Shown here piece by piece: positions 16,607 through 25,758 of a DNA stretch of 64,000 bases. Source of the DNA: Bog-473 sp963809825 (GTDB taxonomy: Bacteria > Actinomycetota > Acidimicrobiia > Acidimicrobiales > RAAP-2); contig CAWELJ010000013.1 in NCBI GenBank assembly GCA_963809825.1, positions 71,880-135,879 of the forward strand, read 5' to 3'. The notes beneath the pieces are model-generated. The model saw only the letters and a list, made by a program, of their open reading frames with translations. It made no database searches and was not told the origin of the DNA. The position numbers were made by a program, and so were the translations under genes. Within the stretch, counting starts at the first letter, position 1, and every line of letters starts with the position of its first letter.

Positions 16607-17736
16607 ATGCCTATGTTCACTGAGGAGACCGCAGCGGCCCGACCGGCGGCGGTGACCGCGTCTCCCTCCCTCGTCTCTGACCTTTCGTGGCTTCTCTCGG
16701 TCGCAGCCCGGCCCTCGATGCAGGCCCGCTACCCGCAACTGGCCGAGATGTTCGACGGCCGCGAGGACCTGGCGGACCGCGTCCGCGGCTTCTGGGGCGC
16801 AGGCTCGGAGGAGACGTGCTTCGGCGAGATGCAGATCCTGGCCCACCACGGTGGGGCACTCGCCGCGACCGACCCCGACGTCGTGTGGCGGGCGATCGAG
16901 TCGGCGGTGGCCACGGTGCCCCTCGACCTGGAATGCCGTCCGAGGACCCCTCCGAGCGCGCGACGTACCTCGACCGTTTCCGCCGGCTGCGCGAGTCCCC
17001 TGAGCTCGTGCGTGCGTACCTCGGCCTCCTGAGGGAGGTCTGGTCGCCGGTCGACGAGATGTGGCAGCAGGCGCTGCCCGTCATCACCGAGGCCGGGCGT
17101 CATGTCGTCGCACAGTACGAACGTGGGCGGTCACTGGAAGCACTTATACCGGTGGGGTGTGACATCCTCCGGGACCGGATGCCGGCCATCGTCTCGGGCG
17201 TGGAGTCGGGGCAACTGGAACTGCTCTTCGTGCCCTGCTTGTTCTTCGGCACGAGCATGTACCTCGAGTTCTCCGGCCTCGTCATGATCGGCACGGGGGT
17301 GGGGCAGGGCGACATCGCGGCGCGCGCCCGCACGGAATCGGTAGCGAAGCGCCTCAAGGCGGTGGCGGAGCCCACCCGCCTGGCGCTTCTCCACTCCCTG
17401 GCCACCGCACCGAGCACGGTGGGCGAGCTCGCCGTGCTGTTCCGGTTGGCCCAGCCCACCGTCAGCATGCACATCAAGGTGCTGCGCCAGAGCGGACTCG
17501 TGCGCTCGGAACGGGTCGGGGGCCGGCTACGGCTGGCCGCCGATCCCGGGGCGGTCGAGGCCCTCCTCGGCGAGGTACGCCAGGCCGTCCTCCGGGGCGC
17601 GGGACAGGATCAGGATGCCGATGCGGCGACCCCGGCCGCTGCAGGGGCGGCGGCCGGCGCCAGCACGACCGGCAGCGACCGGATGCCGGCCACGGTGGTC
17701 GAGAGCACCCGCTCGGGCGAACCCGTCACCGCGTAG
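16607..17736 (+). CDS. ArsR-type winged-helix transcriptional regulator, frame broken near 16,930
   Basis: The first ~108 codons (starting PMFTEETAAARPAAV) read in one frame from 16607. Homologous-looking sequence continues in another frame from about 16933 (PSEDPSERATYLDRF) to a stop at 17736, a net -1 shift. The C-terminal part holds an ArsR-like helix-turn-helix (AVAEPTRLALLHSLATAPSTVGELAVLF, QPTVSMHIKVLRQSGLV). The N-terminal ~210 residues resemble the effector region of longer ArsR-like regulators. Restored length is about 376 aa. The break may be a sequence error or a real mutation; an ATG at 16933 could restart translation. The last 127 bases overlap the convergent P450 gene. Divergence from the sulfatase operon suggests it regulates that operon. 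Confidence 0.75.
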
Positions 17737-18875
17737 TCGGGGAAGCGCGCCAGGAACTCCTCCACGAAGACCCGGGCCTCCAGGCGGGCCAGGCTCGCGC
17801 CGAGGCACACATGCTCCCCGAAGCCGAACGCCACATGCATCGGATTCGTGGGCCGGCGCACGTCAAACCGGTCGGCGTCGTCGCCGAAGACCCGCTCGTC
17901 CCGGTTCCCCGATGCGTACAGCATGCACAGGTAGTCACCCTCGGCGACCGTGGTCCCGGCCACCTCGACGCTCTCGGTGGCGGTGCGGCAGAACGCCTGC
18001 ACCGGCGTCACCCAGCGCAGGCACTCCTCCACCGCGCCGGGCACCAGGGCCCAGTCCCGGGCCACGGCGGCGCGCTGGTCCGGGTGCTCCGAGAGCACGA
18101 GGGCCGACCCGGACAGCAGGGTGCGCGTCGTCTCGTTCCCGGCCACGAGGAGTGTCAGCAGGAACATGAACAGCTCGTCCCGGCTGAGCGGGTACCCGCC
18201 GACCTCGCTCCCCACCAGCAGCGACACCAGGTCCTCCCCCGGGTGCTCCCGTTTGGCCCGGATGTGCTCCACGATGAATCCCGAGAGCTCACCGAGCGCG
18301 GCCGCCGTCTCTCCCGACGGCAGGTCGGGCGACTCGATCGCCGCATCGGACCAGCGGCGGAAGTCCCGCCGGTCGGCCTCGTCGATCCCGAGCAGCTCCG
18401 CGATGACGGTGAGGGGGAAGGGCGCCGCCAGCTCCGCCACGAAGTCGATCTCGGCCCGGGACTCGACCGCGTCGAGCAGGCCGGCGGCGCAGGCGCGGAT
18501 CGACTCGCCGAGGCCGGCCAGCGCCCGCGGCGTGAAGCGCCGGTTGACCAGCCCGCGGAAGGCGGCGTGCTGAGGCGGGTCCATGTGGAGGATGGAGGGC
18601 GCCGACATCCCGGGCCCGCTTGTCCGCAGGGGATCGTTCACCAGCGCCCCACGCCCCGAGCAGAAGTGCTGCGGGTCGCGACTGAGGTCCCGTATGTCCT
18701 CGTAGCGAGTGACGGCCCAGAATCCGGGGCCGCACCGGTGCACCGGGTCATCGCGGCGCAGGCGCGCCAGCACCTCGTGGAAGTCCTCCCGGGCGAAGAA
18801 GGCCGCGTCCCGAGGGTCGATGCGCTGGTCCCCGGCCACGGTCCGAGCGTACTGTGCAGCGCGGTGCGGACTCAC
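17610..18875 (-). CDS. Cytochrome P450
   Basis: A 421-aa soluble bacterial P450. The I-helix has AGNETTR, the K-helix E-x-x-R is in EECLRWV, and the haem loop is FGFGEHVCLGASLAR with the Cys ligand. The segment APSILHMDPPQHAAFRGLVNRRFTPRAL is typical of actinobacterial P450s acting on steroids, terpenes or alkyl chains. The C-terminus ends in an Ala/Pro-rich tail whose coding sequence overlaps the convergent regulator gene. No ferredoxin or ferredoxin reductase gene is adjacent, so redox partners come from elsewhere. The substrate is unknown. Confidence 0.93.
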   Translation of the reverse strand: MSPHRAAQYARTVAGDQRIDPRDAAFFAREDFHEVLARLRRDDPVHRCGPGFWAVTRYEDIRDLSRDPQHFCSGRGALVNDPLRTSGPGMSAPSILHMDPPQHAAFRGLVNRRFTPRALAGLGESIRACAAGLLDAVESRAEIDFVAELAAPFPLTVIAELLGIDEADRRDFRRWSDAAIESPDLPSGETAAALGELSGFIVEHIRAKREHPGEDLVSLLVGSEVGGYPLSRDELFMFLLTLLVAGNETTRTLLSGSALVLSEHPDQRAAVARDWALVPGAVEECLRWVTPVQAFCRTATESVEVAGTTVAEGDYLCMLYASGNRDERVFGDDADRFDVRRPTNPMHVAFGFGEHVCLGASLARLEARVFVEEFLARFPDYAVTGSPERVLSTTVAGIRSLPVVLAPAAAPAAAGVAASAS

Positions 18876-18964
18876 GCCGAATCCCTCTCCTTCGACCAGC
18901 CGCGGCCCCCGGCCGCGGCGGACGGTCGTCCCAAGGCAGCCTCGCCGCGCCCGGAAGCGGCCAC

Positions 18965-20140
18965 GTGACGACGCCGCAGCCGGAGCACGGGGACCCCGGC
19001 TCTTCGCCCTACCGCGCCGCCGGAGAACACGCCCCGCTCAGTGGCCTCGACGAGTTCCTCATCCACAACGCGCCCTATCCGGTCCGCGTCATGTGGACGC
19101 CCGACGCCCAGGCCTACGAGCGCGTCTGGTTCACCTGCCAGGACAGGGTGGGCGAGCTCCTCGTCGTCATCGGCCTGGCCTTCTACCCGAACCTCGGCAC
19201 GGCGGAGGCGTTCGCCATCGTCAACGTGCGCGGCCGCCACACCACGGTCCGGGCCCACCGCAAGCTCCGCACCGACCGCATGGACATGACGATCGGCCCC
19301 TTCAGCTTCCAACTCGTGGAGCCCTTCCGCGCCTGGCGGCTCCGGTTGGACCCCGACGCCACGGAGCACGGCGTCGGCTACGACATGACCTGGCTCGACA
19401 CGAAGCGGCCCGTCTTCCGCCAGCTCGGCGCCGGCATGATCGTGGGCGGCCGCGCCGTCAGCCCGGTGGCGGGGTACGACGGCTTCGGGCGCCAGGAGGG
19501 ATCGGTGACCTCGGCCGGCGAGCGCTTCACCCTCTCCCCCGCGACCCACCTCGGCACGCGCGATCACCATTGGGGCACCCGTGACGGCGTCGGCGGGCCC
19601 GGCCGCTACATGGGGATGCAGCACCCGCACAGCGGCGAGTGGGTCGAGTTCGAGGACTTCGGCATCTGGGGCGACCACGTGCTCTACAACCTCGGCGACG
19701 AGCGCAAGCGCAGCGGCACCTTGGCCAAGCGGGTCCACCGCATGCGCTTCGAGCCCGACACGCACCTCCTCCTCAGCGGCGAGGTCGATCTCGTGTTCGC
19801 CGACGGCGCCGTCAAGACGATGACGTTCGAACGGCTGGGCAACCAGATCGCCTTCCTGCGCTGTGGCATGTACGGCGGCCCCAACGGGGGTACGCCCGAC
19901 GGCGACCTGTGGCACGGCATGCCCGTCGCGCAGGGGGACGAGATCGTCGTGCACGGCGAGGCCTTCGACGTGAACGACCCCGCGGTGCGCACCCGCCTCG
20001 CCGGCCAGGATCAGCACCACTGTCGCGTCACGTGCGACGGCGAGGTCACGTACGGCCTCGTCGAGCCCTATGACACGCTGTGCTACGACGTGGCGAAGGC
20101 GGGGGTCATGGGCTTCTCGCTCCTCGAACCACTCCCCTGA
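18965..20140 (+). CDS. Uncharacterised protein, possible CrtC/AttH lipocalin-like fold
   Basis: A 391-aa protein starting at a GTG with GGAAG a few bases upstream. It has no signal peptide or membrane helix. The sequence is rich in beta-strand patterns with aromatic/Gly turns (GTRDHHWGTRDG, MQHPHSGEWVEFEDFGIWGD, CGMYGGPNGG), reminiscent of the hydroxyneurosporene-hydratase/AttH lipocalin-like proteins and of DUF7064/7065-type actinobacterial proteins. Those are often encoded near P450, phosphotransferase and dehydrogenase genes of lipid or steroid catabolism, as here. The His/Trp-rich HHWGTRDG segment could form a ligand site. The function is not known; the fold suggestion is inference. Confidence 0.65.
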   Translation: MTTPQPEHGDPGSSPYRAAGEHAPLSGLDEFLIHNAPYPVRVMWTPDAQAYERVWFTCQDRVGELLVVIGLAFYPNLGTAEAFAIVNVRGRHTTVRAHRKLRTDRMDMTIGPFSFQLVEPFRAWRLRLDPDATEHGVGYDMTWLDTKRPVFRQLGAGMIVGGRAVSPVAGYDGFGRQEGSVTSAGERFTLSPATHLGTRDHHWGTRDGVGGPGRYMGMQHPHSGEWVEFEDFGIWGDHVLYNLGDERKRSGTLAKRVHRMRFEPDTHLLLSGEVDLVFADGAVKTMTFERLGNQIAFLRCGMYGGPNGGTPDGDLWHGMPVAQGDEIVVHGEAFDVNDPAVRTRLAGQDQHHCRVTCDGEVTYGLVEPYDTLCYDVAKAGVMGFSLLEPLP

Positions 20141-20166
20141 GCGGCGGCCGCCCCGCCGCGAACGCG

Positions 20167-21189
20167 CTAGCCCGCCGCCTCCACGCGCTCGAGCAGGATG
20201 GCGCCCATCGGGTTGCCGGCGCGACGCGGGTCGCCGGCGATGCGCTGGTGGCGGTCGTTGATCGCCAGGGCGCGGACCAGGGCGAAGATCTCGTGCCACG
20301 CCAGCTCGGCCTCCCCCACTTCGTGCCCGCTCGCCCGCTCGTAGTGCGCCAGTGACTCGGCCCGGTCCGGGAACCCGGGCACCGAGCGATCGAACAGCGA
20401 CGTCATCATGGACTCGAGGCCGAAGTGCCAGCCGAGGTCCATCTCGGGCGGACCCAGAGAAGCCAGGTCCCAGTCGAGTACGGCCCTGACCCGGCGCTCG
20501 GGATCGAAAACCAGGTTGCCGAGCCGCACGTCGCCCCACAACAGCACTGCGTCGCGTTCGGCCGGCACGTGGCCACCGCACCACTCCAGCGCCGCCGCCA
20601 ACGCGGGGAGCGGCTCCCCCTGCGACGACCACTCGATGTAGGCCGCCCAGCGCGCCAGCGCGTCGCGCTCCGAGCGCCCGGGGAGGGCGCCGCCCAGCCC
20701 CGCCGCCTCCCACGGCACGGCGTGGATCGCAGCCAGCACCTCCATGAGGCCCTCGTCCATGCGCCGCTGCAGGCCGCGGCCCGCCTCCATCACGTAGGGG
20801 TCGAACACCGGCGCCGGGCCCGGGATGTCGCCGCGCACGCGGGGCATGACGAGGAAGGGTGCGCCGACATAGGCGGGGTCGTGCTCGACGACGGCGGGCG
20901 CCGGCGCCGGCACCCCGGCGGCGGCCACCGCGTTCTGGACCATCGCCTGGGGCCCCAGGTCGTAGTCGGGGAACGTGGGCTCGAGCGGCGGAAGCCGCAC
21001 AACCAACCCGGGGCTTGCCGGCCCGAGGTCGACGAGCACCGTCTCGTTCGCCATGCCACCCCCTGCGTGGCCGAGCGACACGATGCCGTCCTCACCGGGG
21101 CCACCGGGCACGAGCCCGGGATGCGCCGCCATCCAGCGGTCCAGGCCCTCCCGCAGAGCGGCGTCGTCGCGCTGACCCCCCGTGGCCAC
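20167..21189 (-). CDS. Phosphotransferase family protein (APH/choline-kinase fold)
   Basis: A 340-aa protein with an aminoglycoside-phosphotransferase fold. The catalytic loop LLWGDVRLGNLVF is the Brenner motif with Trp replacing the usual His, and AVLDWDLASLGPPEMDLGW supplies the metal-binding Asp. The N-terminal glycine loop GHAGGGMANET is present. Such proteins, similar to the ACAD10/11 kinase domain, can phosphorylate hydroxyacyl-CoAs or alcohols. The GTG start directly follows the stop of the upstream small gene, and it is the third gene of an operon led by a nitronate monooxygenase. Confidence 0.85.
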   Translation of the reverse strand: MATGGQRDDAALREGLDRWMAAHPGLVPGGPGEDGIVSLGHAGGGMANETVLVDLGPASPGLVVRLPPLEPTFPDYDLGPQAMVQNAVAAAGVPAPAPAVVEHDPAYVGAPFLVMPRVRGDIPGPAPVFDPYVMEAGRGLQRRMDEGLMEVLAAIHAVPWEAAGLGGALPGRSERDALARWAAYIEWSSQGEPLPALAAALEWCGGHVPAERDAVLLWGDVRLGNLVFDPERRVRAVLDWDLASLGPPEMDLGWHFGLESMMTSLFDRSVPGFPDRAESLAHYERASGHEVGEAELAWHEIFALVRALAINDRHQRIAGDPRRAGNPMGAILLERVEAAG

Positions 21190-21675
21190 CTACGGAAGGT
21201 AGACGACGGCGCGCCAGCGCCCCGTCATCTCGGCCCGGCACAGCGCCGTGCCGGCCCGGACGCACCACTCGACGACCGCCACCTCGTCGGCGTCGACCGG
21301 GGTCCGGGCCACCAGGCCGCGCCGGACATGGTCCTGGCGCAGCACCCACCCCTCGGGCAGCGCGATCCCGGCCTCGGCCAGGCGGGCCACCGCCTTGGCC
21401 CCCGTCGGGTGCATGAGACCCACGGTCATCCCCTCGCGATCGCGGCGGTCAGGCTTCGCGGGCATCACCGTCGCCATCGACACCGGGGGCGCGCGGTTGC
21501 CGAAGAACGCGAACAGGCCAGCCTGTGGCTCGGGGTCCACCGTGTCCTCGTCGATGCCCGGGAGCAGGTTCATCCATCCGTCTCCGGCGTGGCGCAACTT
21601 GGCGAGGGCATCGGCCACGCCCGCCACGTCGGGGGGCGTGAACTCAATGGTCATGGTCTCGCGCCGGCTGCTCAC
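21190..21675 (-). CDS. Conserved hypothetical protein in nitronate monooxygenase operon
   Basis: A 161-aa protein with no recognised domain. The GTG at 21675 overlaps the stop of the upstream nitronate monooxygenase (GTGA), indicating coupling; an ATG at 21654 is an alternative start. The sequence is mixed alpha/beta (IEFTPPDVAGVADALAKL, AGLFAFFGNRAPPVSM, DADEVAVVEWCVRAGTALCRAEM) without signal peptide or membrane segment. Its conserved position between an NMO gene and an APH-like kinase gene is the only functional hint. Confidence 0.6.
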   Translation of the reverse strand: MSSRRETMTIEFTPPDVAGVADALAKLRHAGDGWMNLLPGIDEDTVDPEPQAGLFAFFGNRAPPVSMATVMPAKPDRRDREGMTVGLMHPTGAKAVARLAEAGIALPEGWVLRQDHVRRGLVARTPVDADEVAVVEWCVRAGTALCRAEMTGRWRAVVYLP

Positions 21676-22754
21676 CGGCGCAATCCTGACACCAACCGCG
21701 CGACCACCTCCGCCGCGGGCCGGGCCTCGGCTCGGCGGAACGCGGTGCCGGCATAGAGGCTCATGTGCCCCGCATCGCCCGCCCGGGCCGCCGCGGCGCG
21801 CAGCGGCCGGGTGGCGTTGTTGATCTCCGGGTAGGCCGGCGGCGCGTCGGTATGGGCGCGCACCATGGCGTTGACGAGCGCCCGGGCCCGCCTGCCGCTG
21901 AAGGCACGGGTGACGGTGGTGGCGCCGAACGCGGGGTCGGCGAGAGCGTCCTTGTGTGGTCGGGGGGCACCGCTCTCGGGGCAGCGCACGAAGGCGGTGC
22001 CGGCCTGCACCAGCGCCGCGCCCTGCGCCACCAGGGCGGCCACGTCCGCGGGCCCACCCACCCCGCCGGCCGCGATGAGGGGCACCGTGGTCCGGCGCGA
22101 GACCGCCGCCAGGAGCGAGGTGATCGGTCGGTCCTGGTCGGGACGGTCGTCGTTGGCCAGGCTGCCCCGGTGCGCTCCCGCCTCCGCGCCCTGCAGGCAG
22201 AGGGCGTCGGGGCCAGCCCGCAGCGCCCGCGTCGCCTCCTCGGGCGTGGTCACGGTGAGCACGACCATCGACCCCCTGGACTGCAGGGACCGCACCACCG
22301 ACACGTCGGGGAGGCCGAAGGTGAAACTGACAACCGCGGGGGGCCGGCCGAGCAGCACCTCGAGCTTGCGCTCGTAGTCGTCGTCCTCCCAGGTGGGCGG
22401 CCCCGGGTCCACGCCGAGGGCGGCCGCCTCGGGTGCGAGGGACGCCACGTAGGCGGACACCCGTCCGGGATCGGCCGCCGGCCGGCCGGGCACGAACACG
22501 TTGAGGCCGAAGGCGGAGACCCCGGCGGCCCGCACCGCGTCGATCTCGTCCGCCATCTGCGCCGCCGTCTTGTAGCCGCCGGCCAGGAACCCCAGTGCCC
22601 CCGCGGCGCTCGCCGCCGCGACGAGGTCGACCGTCGACGGCCCGCCGGCCATGGGCGCGACCACCAGCGGCCAGGTGGAGAGCCCCCGCAGCCTCTCCAC
22701 CTTCTCGAACGGGCTGGATCGCCGGGCCGATGCCACCACCCCAGGCTTACCCAC
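21672..22754 (-). CDS. Nitronate monooxygenase / 2-nitropropane dioxygenase family flavoprotein
   Basis: A 360-aa TIM-barrel flavoenzyme. The N-terminal strand PLVVAPMAGGPSTVDLV, the diagnostic GAEAGAHRG loop and PLIAAGGVGGPADVAALVAQGA (phosphate binding of FMN) identify the NMO family. It oxidises nitronates such as propionate-3-nitronate, or acts as a related enoyl reductase. It is the first gene of a three-gene minus-strand operon and is divergent, by 22 bases, from a nitroreductase gene. Confidence 0.88.
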   Translation of the reverse strand: MGKPGVVASARRSSPFEKVERLRGLSTWPLVVAPMAGGPSTVDLVAAASAAGALGFLAGGYKTAAQMADEIDAVRAAGVSAFGLNVFVPGRPAADPGRVSAYVASLAPEAAALGVDPGPPTWEDDDYERKLEVLLGRPPAVVSFTFGLPDVSVVRSLQSRGSMVVLTVTTPEEATRALRAGPDALCLQGAEAGAHRGSLANDDRPDQDRPITSLLAAVSRRTTVPLIAAGGVGGPADVAALVAQGAALVQAGTAFVRCPESGAPRPHKDALADPAFGATTVTRAFSGRRARALVNAMVRAHTDAPPAYPEINNATRPLRAAAARAGDAGHMSLYAGTAFRRAEARPAAEVVARLVSGLRR

Positions 22755-22776
22755 CGGCCACTACGCTGCGCCACTC

Positions 22777-23473
22777 GTGGACCTCGATCTCGTCGCCACG
22801 CTGCGCAGCACCGGCGCGGCACGCCAGTTCCACCCCGAGCCCGTCGGCGACGACGTGCTCGAGCGTCTGCTCGACACGGCGCGCTTCGCCCCGAGCGGCG
22901 GCAACCGGCAGGGCTGGCGCGTCATCGTCGTCAAGGATCCCGAGCGCCGCGCCGCGCTGCGGGACATCTACCTGGCCGGCTGGTACGAGTACCTGGCGCT
23001 CGGGTCGGCCGGCCTGGTGCCCTGGTCCCCGCTGGCCGACCGCGGCGCCGAGGCAGCGGCCATCGCCGAGGCGGGCGCGCTTCGCCGAGGCGGGAACGGC
23101 CACCCCCGGCTTCGCCGAGACCCTCGACACGGCGCCCGCGCTAATGCTGGTCCTGGCGGACCTCGGTGCGCTCGCCGCCGTCGACCGCGACCTGCCCCGC
23201 TACACGCTGGCCGGCGGCGCCTCCATCTACCCCTTCGTGTGGAGCCTGCTGCTCGCCGCCCGCGCCGAAGGCCTCGGCGGGGTCATGACCAGCGTGGCGG
23301 TGCGCCGGGAGGACGAGGTGCGTGCACTCTTCGCGATCCCCGACACGGTCGCGGTGGCGGCGCTGGTCGTGCTGGGCCGGCCGGTCACGGCGCCCCGCAG
23401 GCTGAAGCGGGCGCCGGTCGGGGACTTCGCCTGGGTCGACCGCTACGAGGGCGACCGGCTGGGGGGCTCGTAG
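22777..23473 (+). CDS. Nitroreductase family protein, frame broken near 23,080
   Basis: The GTG at 22777 opens a frame with the nitroreductase N-terminus DLVATLRSTGAARQF, DTARFAPSGGNRQGWR and VIVVKDPERR (FMN binding). After AIAEAG the frame is lost. The rest (RFAEAGTATPGFAETLDTAP, GASIYPFVWSLLLAARAEGLGGVMTSV, ending GDRLGGS) reads in the +1 frame to 23473. Removing one G from the GGG run in GCGGGCGCGC (around 23,077-23,082) restores one continuous protein of about 230 residues. FMN-dependent NAD(P)H reductase function is expected if intact. It is divergent from the nitronate monooxygenase, a sensible partner in nitro-compound metabolism. Confidence 0.75.
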
Positions 23474-23502
23474 CGGCGGGCACCGCCGTGGTGGAATGGA
23501 CC

Positions 23503-23859
23503 ATGGCACAGAACGTCCTGGGCGACGAGCTCCAACCCTGCAACTACGACCCGCTCACCGGCTTCTACCGCGACGGCTGCTGCAACACCGGCGCCGAGGA
23601 CCTCGGCGTGCACACCGTCTGCACCCGGGTCACCGAGGAGTTCCTGGCGTTCTCGGCCTCGGTCGGGAACGACCTGTCCACCCCGCACCCCGAATTCGGC
23701 TTCGGCGGGCTGCGGCCCGGTGACCAGTGGTGCCTGTGCGCGGCGCGCTGGCAGGAGGCCTTCGAGGCCGGCGCCGCCCCCCCGGTGGTCCTGGCCTCGA
23801 CCCACGCTGCGACGCTGGAGTGGGTGCAGCTCGGCGACCTGGTCGCCCACGCCATCTAG
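23503..23859 (+). CDS. DUF2237 family protein
   Basis: A 118-aa protein with all the family hallmarks: NVLGDELQPC near the N-terminus, FYRDGCCNTGAEDLGVHTVC, and DLSTPHPEFGFGGLRPGDQWCLCA. Conserved cysteines and histidine suggest metal or redox chemistry, but no function is established for DUF2237. It lies 30 bases after the nitroreductase frame and 41 bases before an SRPBCC gene on the same strand. Confidence 0.9.
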   Translation: MAQNVLGDELQPCNYDPLTGFYRDGCCNTGAEDLGVHTVCTRVTEEFLAFSASVGNDLSTPHPEFGFGGLRPGDQWCLCAARWQEAFEAGAAPPVVLASTHAATLEWVQLGDLVAHAI

Positions 23860-23900
23860 TCTCGGCGCCGACCGGGACCGGACGAAACGGAGCTCGCACC

Positions 23901-24377
23901 ATGACAGGAACCAGCGTCAGCGTCGATCGCGTCATCAAAGCACCGGCGGCATCCATCTTCGACGTGGTGGCCGACGCCTCGCGCCACCCCGAGATCGACG
24001 GCTCGGGCAGCGTGGTCAGGCCCAGAGGCACCTTGCCGGGGCGCCTGACCATGGGCTCGACCTTCGGGATGCACATGAAGCTGGGTGTGCCCTACACGAT
24101 GAAGAACACCGTGATCGAGTTCGAGCCGGACCACCGCATCGCCTGGCAGACGGTGTTGTCGGGTCCGCTGGGCCGCTTCATCGGCGGCCGCATCTGGCGC
24201 TACGAGCTGGAGGACGTCGACGGGGGCACCAAGGTGACCGAGTCCTGGGACATCTCCCAGGACAAGCAGGCCTTCTTCCTGAAAAGCGGCAAGGTCGCCG
24301 AGCAGACCGCGGGATCCATGTCGAAGACACTCGAGCGCCTGGCGGAGATCACCGAGACCCAGACCACCGAGACGTGA
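23901..24377 (+). CDS. SRPBCC (START/Bet v1-like) family protein
   Basis: A 158-aa helix-grip-fold protein starting at ATG 23901. Typical landmarks are VDRVIKAPAASIFDVVADASRHPEIDGSG at the N-terminus, then beta strands (FGMHMKLGVPYTMKNTVIEFEPDHRIAWQ) and a long C-terminal helix. Such proteins bind hydrophobic ligands or act as polyketide-type cyclases. Its stop overlaps the GTG start of the M20 peptidase gene (GTGA), so expression is coupled. Confidence 0.87.
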   Translation: MTGTSVSVDRVIKAPAASIFDVVADASRHPEIDGSGSVVRPRGTLPGRLTMGSTFGMHMKLGVPYTMKNTVIEFEPDHRIAWQTVLSGPLGRFIGGRIWRYELEDVDGGTKVTESWDISQDKQAFFLKSGKVAEQTAGSMSKTLERLAEITETQTTET

Positions 24378-25744
24378 CCGGCCCCGTCGACGCCGCCGCC
24401 ATCGACGCCGCCTGGGAGGAGCGCGTCCTCCCCGCGCTGGCCGAGTACACGCGCATCCCCTGCCTCTCCCCCGCCTACGACCCGGACTGGGCGCAGCGGG
24501 GCGCCATCGCGCAGGCTGCCGCGCTGCTCCAGGCCTGGGTGCGCGACCAGGACGCCGCGCTGCGGACCGAGATCATCGAGCTCCCCGGCCGGACCCCGGT
24601 CCTGCTGATCGACAACGGCGGCGCGGGCGAGCCGATCGTCGTCTACGGGCACATGGACAAGCAGCCCCCTCTCGGCGAGTGGCGCAGCGGGCTCGGTCCC
24701 TACGAGCCCGTGCGCGAGGGCGACCTCCTCTACGGCAGGGGCACCGCCGACGACGGCTACTCGACGTTCGCCGCCGTGACGGGTCTGCTGGCGGCGGGCG
24801 GCGGAGATGGCCGCATCCTCATCCTCATCGAGGCGAGCGAGGAGAGCGGGAGTCCCGACCTGGCCGCCCACCTGGACAACCTGAGGGAGCGCATCGGGGC
24901 GCCGCGGCTCGTCATCTGCCTCGACTCGGGTGGGCTCAGCTTCGACCGGCTGTGGCTCACGACGTCGCTGCGGGGCAACCTGGTCGCCACGGTGCGGGTC
25001 GACGTGCTGACCGAGGGCATCCACAGCGGCGCGGGCGGCGGAGTCGTGCCGTCGTCGTTCCGGATCCTGCGCCGCATCCTGTCGCAGATCGAGGACGAGG
25101 CGACCGGCCGCATCCTCCTGCCGGAATTGGTGGGGGCGGGGATCCCGGCCGCCCACCGGGCCAACATCGAGGCGCTGGCGGTGGAGTTCCCGGAGAGCGC
25201 GGCGCCCGTGGTCGAGGGCCTGCAGCTGCTGACACCCGACCCCGTCGACCGCCTGATCGCCCGCACCTGGGGTGCCGCGCTCGAGGTCACCGGCGCCGAC
25301 GGGTTGCCCAAGCCGCGCGACGGCGGCAACGTGCTGCGGCCGTCGACGACGCTGAAGCTCTCGCTGCGGCTACCGCCCGACGTCGACGCGCAGGTCGCGA
25401 CCGACGCCTTGATCTCGGCCATCCGCACCGACGAGGGGGCGCACGTCACCATCGACACGGAGGCCGCCGCGCAGGGGTGGATCGCCCCGCCGCTCGAGCC
25501 GGGCACCGCCGCCACGCTGACCGCCGTCTCGAAGGAGCGCTTCGGGCGCGACTTCGGCTCTGTCGGGGAGGGCGGCTCCATCCCGTTCCTGCCCGACCTC
25601 CAGAAGGGGTTCCCCGGCACGCCGTTCGTGGCCACCGGGGTGCTCGGGCCGCACTCCAACGCGCACGGCCCCAACGAGTGCCTCCACATCCCGATGGCCA
25701 AGGCGATCACCCACGCCGTGGCCGAGCTGCTGCGCCCGCAGTAG
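24374..25744 (+). CDS. M20 family metallopeptidase
   Basis: A 456-aa cytoplasmic hydrolase. The metal-site motifs of the M20 (carnosinase/ArgE/CPG2) clan are in order: VVYGHMDKQP (His and following Asp), GRGTADDGY (bridging Asp), EASEESGS (catalytic Glu-Glu), a CLDSGG strand, and the last His in GPHSNAHGPNE. The length and HMDKQP motif match the dipeptidase/carnosinase-like subgroup, which cleaves dipeptides or N-acyl amino acids with two zinc ions. The GTG start overlaps the upstream SRPBCC stop by four bases. Confidence 0.9.
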   Translation: MTGPVDAAAIDAAWEERVLPALAEYTRIPCLSPAYDPDWAQRGAIAQAAALLQAWVRDQDAALRTEIIELPGRTPVLLIDNGGAGEPIVVYGHMDKQPPLGEWRSGLGPYEPVREGDLLYGRGTADDGYSTFAAVTGLLAAGGGDGRILILIEASEESGSPDLAAHLDNLRERIGAPRLVICLDSGGLSFDRLWLTTSLRGNLVATVRVDVLTEGIHSGAGGGVVPSSFRILRRILSQIEDEATGRILLPELVGAGIPAAHRANIEALAVEFPESAAPVVEGLQLLTPDPVDRLIARTWGAALEVTGADGLPKPRDGGNVLRPSTTLKLSLRLPPDVDAQVATDALISAIRTDEGAHVTIDTEAAAQGWIAPPLEPGTAATLTAVSKERFGRDFGSVGEGGSIPFLPDLQKGFPGTPFVATGVLGPHSNAHGPNECLHIPMAKAITHAVAELLRPQ

Positions 25745-25758
25745 CGCTCGTCGGCGGT

